A DNA stretch of 16,106 nt, taken from positions 1-16,106 of the forward strand of contig DASYYE010000353.1 of assembly GCA_035946955.1 (NCBI GenBank), written 5' to 3'. The position numbers and the translations under genes are program-made. Position 1 is the stretch's first letter. Every line of letters starts with the position of its first letter. Source of the DNA: DASYYE01 sp035946955. GTDB lineage: Bacteria > Actinomycetota > Actinomycetes > Streptosporangiales > Streptosporangiaceae. The notes below the pieces were generated by a model, which saw nothing but the letters and a program-made list of their open reading frames with translations, had not been told where the DNA came from and searched no databases. Below are positions 13,964 through 16,106 of this stretch, one piece after another.

Positions 13964-16027
13964 CTACCTTAGGCCGCCCAAGGTTGGGTAACCTAGCGCT
14001 CCCCGCAGGGCTGTGGCATCGGTCACAGGGACGCGACAGGTGAAATCCCGGCACACGTAAGCGGCCGGGGAGCCATCGACCATTCCCCGGCCCGCCAGCA
14101 ACGGCACTCCGGCTCCACCTGGCTGTTCGCTGCCGTCGCCGAGGGCTACCACGGCGCCGGGCGGGGCGGCCAGCAGCGCGGTCCGGTGCAGTTCCACGGT
14201 GCGCGGGTCACCTGGCAGGCCCACGACCGCGACCTCGGGGGGACCCGCGACCAATGCCTCTGCCACGGCCAGGCCCGCCCCGGCCGCGCGGGGGTAACGG
14301 GACGCCAGGGGCGTGAGGACACCCAGCGCGGCCACGGCCGCGTCCCGGTGCTGGGCCGACCCGGTCAGCGCCGAGTAGCTGAGCAGTGCCCCGGCCATCG
14401 CGAAGGCCCCAGCGGGAGTGGGGCCGTCCGCCGGGTCAGCCGGCCGGTACATGAGCTGCTCACCGTCGTCAGGGGTGTCATAGAACCCGCCAGCCCCGTC
14501 GGGGAACCGCTGCAGCGCGGTGCCGAGCAACTGCCCGGCTATGTCCGCCCACCGTGCCACGCCCGTCACCCCGGCCAGCACGAGCAGTCCCTCGGCCAGG
14601 CACGCATAGTCTTCGAGCACGCCAGCGCCTGGCCCAGCCGCGCCAGCCCGGGAGGTGCGGACAAGCCGCCCGTCCCGCAGGTGGGTGCCGGTGAGCAGGG
14701 CCGCCGCGGCCGACGCAGCCGAGATGAAGCCTGGCTCGTCCAGCAGCAGCCCGCACTCGGCGAGCCCGGCAATGGCCAGGCCGTTCCAGGCGGTGACCAC
14801 CTTGTCGTCGCGCGCCGGGCGGGTCCGGCTTTCCCGCGCCATGAGCAGCCGCTCCCGGACCTGCGCGAAACGCTCCGCGTCAGCCGGGTCGCTGGGGAGC
14901 TGGAGCACGGAACGGCCGCCCTCGAACGACCCCTCCTCGCCCACCGCGAACACCTCCGCGGCGAACAGGGCGTCTTCGCTGCCCAGCACGGACCGCAGCT
15001 CGGCCGGGGTCCAGACGTAGAAGCGGCCCTCCTCCCCCTCGCTGTCAGCGTCCAGGGCCGACGCGAACCCCCCTTCGGGGGTGGCCAGGTCGCGGATGAC
15101 CCATGCGCAGGTCTCCCGCGCCACCCGGTGGGCCAGCGGATCCCCGGTGCGCCGCCACAGGTGGGCGTACACGCGCGCGAGCAGGGCGTTGTCGTAGAGC
15201 ATCTTCTCGAAGTGGGGCACCACCCAGTCCGCGTCCACGCTGTAGCGGGCGAAGCCGCCACCAAGCTGGTCATATATGCCACCCCGGGCCATCGCCGCAG
15301 TGGTCCCGGCGGCCATCGCCAGGGCGGCGGCGCCCGAGGGAGTGCCGGGGGGTGGGCGCTCGGAGTGGCGGAGCAGGAACTCCAGCACCATGGATGGCGG
15401 GAACTTGGGTGCCCCGCCGAACCCGCCACGGCGGGCGTCGTAGCTGGTCTGGAGGCCGGCCACGGCTGTCTCGCCCAGGGCCGCCAGTCCCTGCGGTGAC
15501 GTCGCGCCCGGCGTCTGGCCTGTCCCCGCCCCGGCGGCTGGCCCCGCATGCTCGGCGAGCGCGGCCACGACCCGCCCAGCCTGTTCGGTGAGAGCGGCGC
15601 GGTCGTTGCGCCAGGCAGCCGCCACAGCGGTCAGCAGGCGCTGGAAGGCCGCGCGCGGGAAGTAGGTGCCGCTGTAGAACGGGCGGGCGCCGGGGGTCAT
15701 GAACACGGTCATCGGCCAGCCGCCCTGGCCGGTCATGGCCTGGGTGACGGTCATATAGACCGCATCCACGTCGGGCCGCTCCTCGCGGTCCACCTTGATG
15801 GCCACGAAGCTGGCGTTGACCAGTTCCGCGGTCTCGGCGTCCTCGAACGACTCGTGCGCCATGACATGGCACCAGTGGCAGGCCGAGTATCCGACCGAGA
15901 GCATGACCGGCACGTCCCGGGCCCGCGCCACGGCGAACGCCTCGTCCGACCACGGCCACCAGTCCACCGGGTTGTCCGCGTGCTGCAGCAGGTACGGACT
16001 AGTCGCGTTCTTCAGCCGTTCCGCCAT
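13964..16027 (-). CDS. Thioredoxin-fold DUF255 protein (YyaL/SPATA20-like)
   Basis: The protein of about 687 aa begins with the family-typical MAERLKNATSPYLLQHADNPVDWWPW. A thioredoxin-like DUF255 domain follows with the CHWCH motif (SVGYSACHWCHVMAHESFED) and KVDREERPDVDAVYM. The rest is an (alpha/alpha)6 glycosidase-like region with GGIYDQLGGGFARYSVDADWVVPHFEKMLYDNALL, SALDADSEGEEGRFYVW and VVTAWNGLAIAGLAE, and a C-terminal AYVCRDFTCRVPV segment. Length and order match the family, whose function is poorly defined; a redox or sugar-isomerase-like role has been suggested from folds. The frame opens at GTG 16051, but family N-termini start at the ATG chosen here (16027), preceded by a G-run. 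It is transcribed toward the NlpC/P60 gene. Confidence 0.93.
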   Translation of the reverse strand: MAERLKNATSPYLLQHADNPVDWWPWSDEAFAVARARDVPVMLSVGYSACHWCHVMAHESFEDAETAELVNASFVAIKVDREERPDVDAVYMTVTQAMTGQGGWPMTVFMTPGARPFYSGTYFPRAAFQRLLTAVAAAWRNDRAALTEQAGRVVAALAEHAGPAAGAGTGQTPGATSPQGLAALGETAVAGLQTSYDARRGGFGGAPKFPPSMVLEFLLRHSERPPPGTPSGAAALAMAAGTTAAMARGGIYDQLGGGFARYSVDADWVVPHFEKMLYDNALLARVYAHLWRRTGDPLAHRVARETCAWVIRDLATPEGGFASALDADSEGEEGRFYVWTPAELRSVLGSEDALFAAEVFAVGEEGSFEGGRSVLQLPSDPADAERFAQVRERLLMARESRTRPARDDKVVTAWNGLAIAGLAECGLLLDEPGFISAASAAAALLTGTHLRDGRLVRTSRAGAAGPGAGVLEDYACLAEGLLVLAGVTGVARWADIAGQLLGTALQRFPDGAGGFYDTPDDGEQLMYRPADPADGPTPAGAFAMAGALLSYSALTGSAQHRDAAVAALGVLTPLASRYPRAAGAGLAVAEALVAGPPEVAVVGLPGDPRTVELHRTALLAAPPGAVVALGDGSEQPGGAGVPLLAGRGMVDGSPAAYVCRDFTCRVPVTDATALRGALGYPTLGGLR

Positions 16028-16083
16028 CCCCCCATCTTCACCCCGCGCCACCGCCCGCCCACCGCCGCCCCGGCACCCGGATA

Positions 16084-16106
16084 GTGATCAACGCGCCGAT
16101 GATCAC
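16084..16106. repeat. Inverted repeat at the right edge
   Basis: GTGATCA (16084-16090) and TGATCAC (16100-16106) form a perfect 7-bp dyad with a 9-bp spacer, upstream of the DUF255 gene. The window ends on the last base of the right arm, so the structure may be longer. It might be an operator for DUF255 or its divergent neighbour, or a terminator. Confidence 0.4.

Overview
This is a GC-rich window with the codon use, gene set and GTG/ATG starts of a high-GC actinomycete. The uppS/phoH pair, the two LytR-CpsA-Psr (LCP) proteins and the NlpC/P60 protein all point to Actinomycetes. The sequence does not fix the genus; a Streptosporangiales-like soil actinomycete would fit, but that is an inference. 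No rRNA, tRNA, CRISPR array, transposase, integrase or phage gene was seen, and no gene inside the window is visibly broken. Only the first gene is cut by the window edge.

Layout from left to right. 1-1068 (+) is the 3' part of a seven-blade propeller, lectin-like protein. It converges on a minus-strand run of five genes: a DUF2079 polytopic membrane protein (1137-2867), a PIN-PhoH ATPase (3009-4385), a cis-prenyl diphosphate synthase of the UppS family (4674-5435), an ATP-type PEP carboxykinase (5610-7145) and an uncharacterised actinobacterial protein (7528-8151). The gaps of 140-380 bp between these genes, several with hairpins, suggest mostly separate transcripts. A 430-bp AT-richer divergent region (8152-8581) leads to two plus-strand LCP paralogues (8582-10582 and 10779-12332), separated by a strong stem-loop. 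These converge on two minus-strand genes: an NlpC/P60 protein with an unusual FtsX/MacB-like middle domain (12507-13799) and a DUF255 thioredoxin-fold protein (13964-16027).

Functional theme. Several genes concern the cell envelope: polyprenyl diphosphate synthesis, LCP attachment of glycopolymers to peptidoglycan, a probable peptidoglycan endopeptidase, a DUF2079 membrane protein and a possible carbohydrate-binding propeller. PEP carboxykinase (gluconeogenesis), PIN-PhoH (RNA metabolism) and DUF255 look like neighbouring housekeeping genes.

No clearly new multi-gene system is evident. The best leads are the tandem LCP pair whose metal- and phosphate-binding residues differ from the family and from each other; the NlpC/P60 protein with the ABC-permease-like extracellular module; a double GGTYTARACC-type operator between the uncharacterised gene and pckA; and nested inverted repeats in the 12.4-kb intergenic gap.
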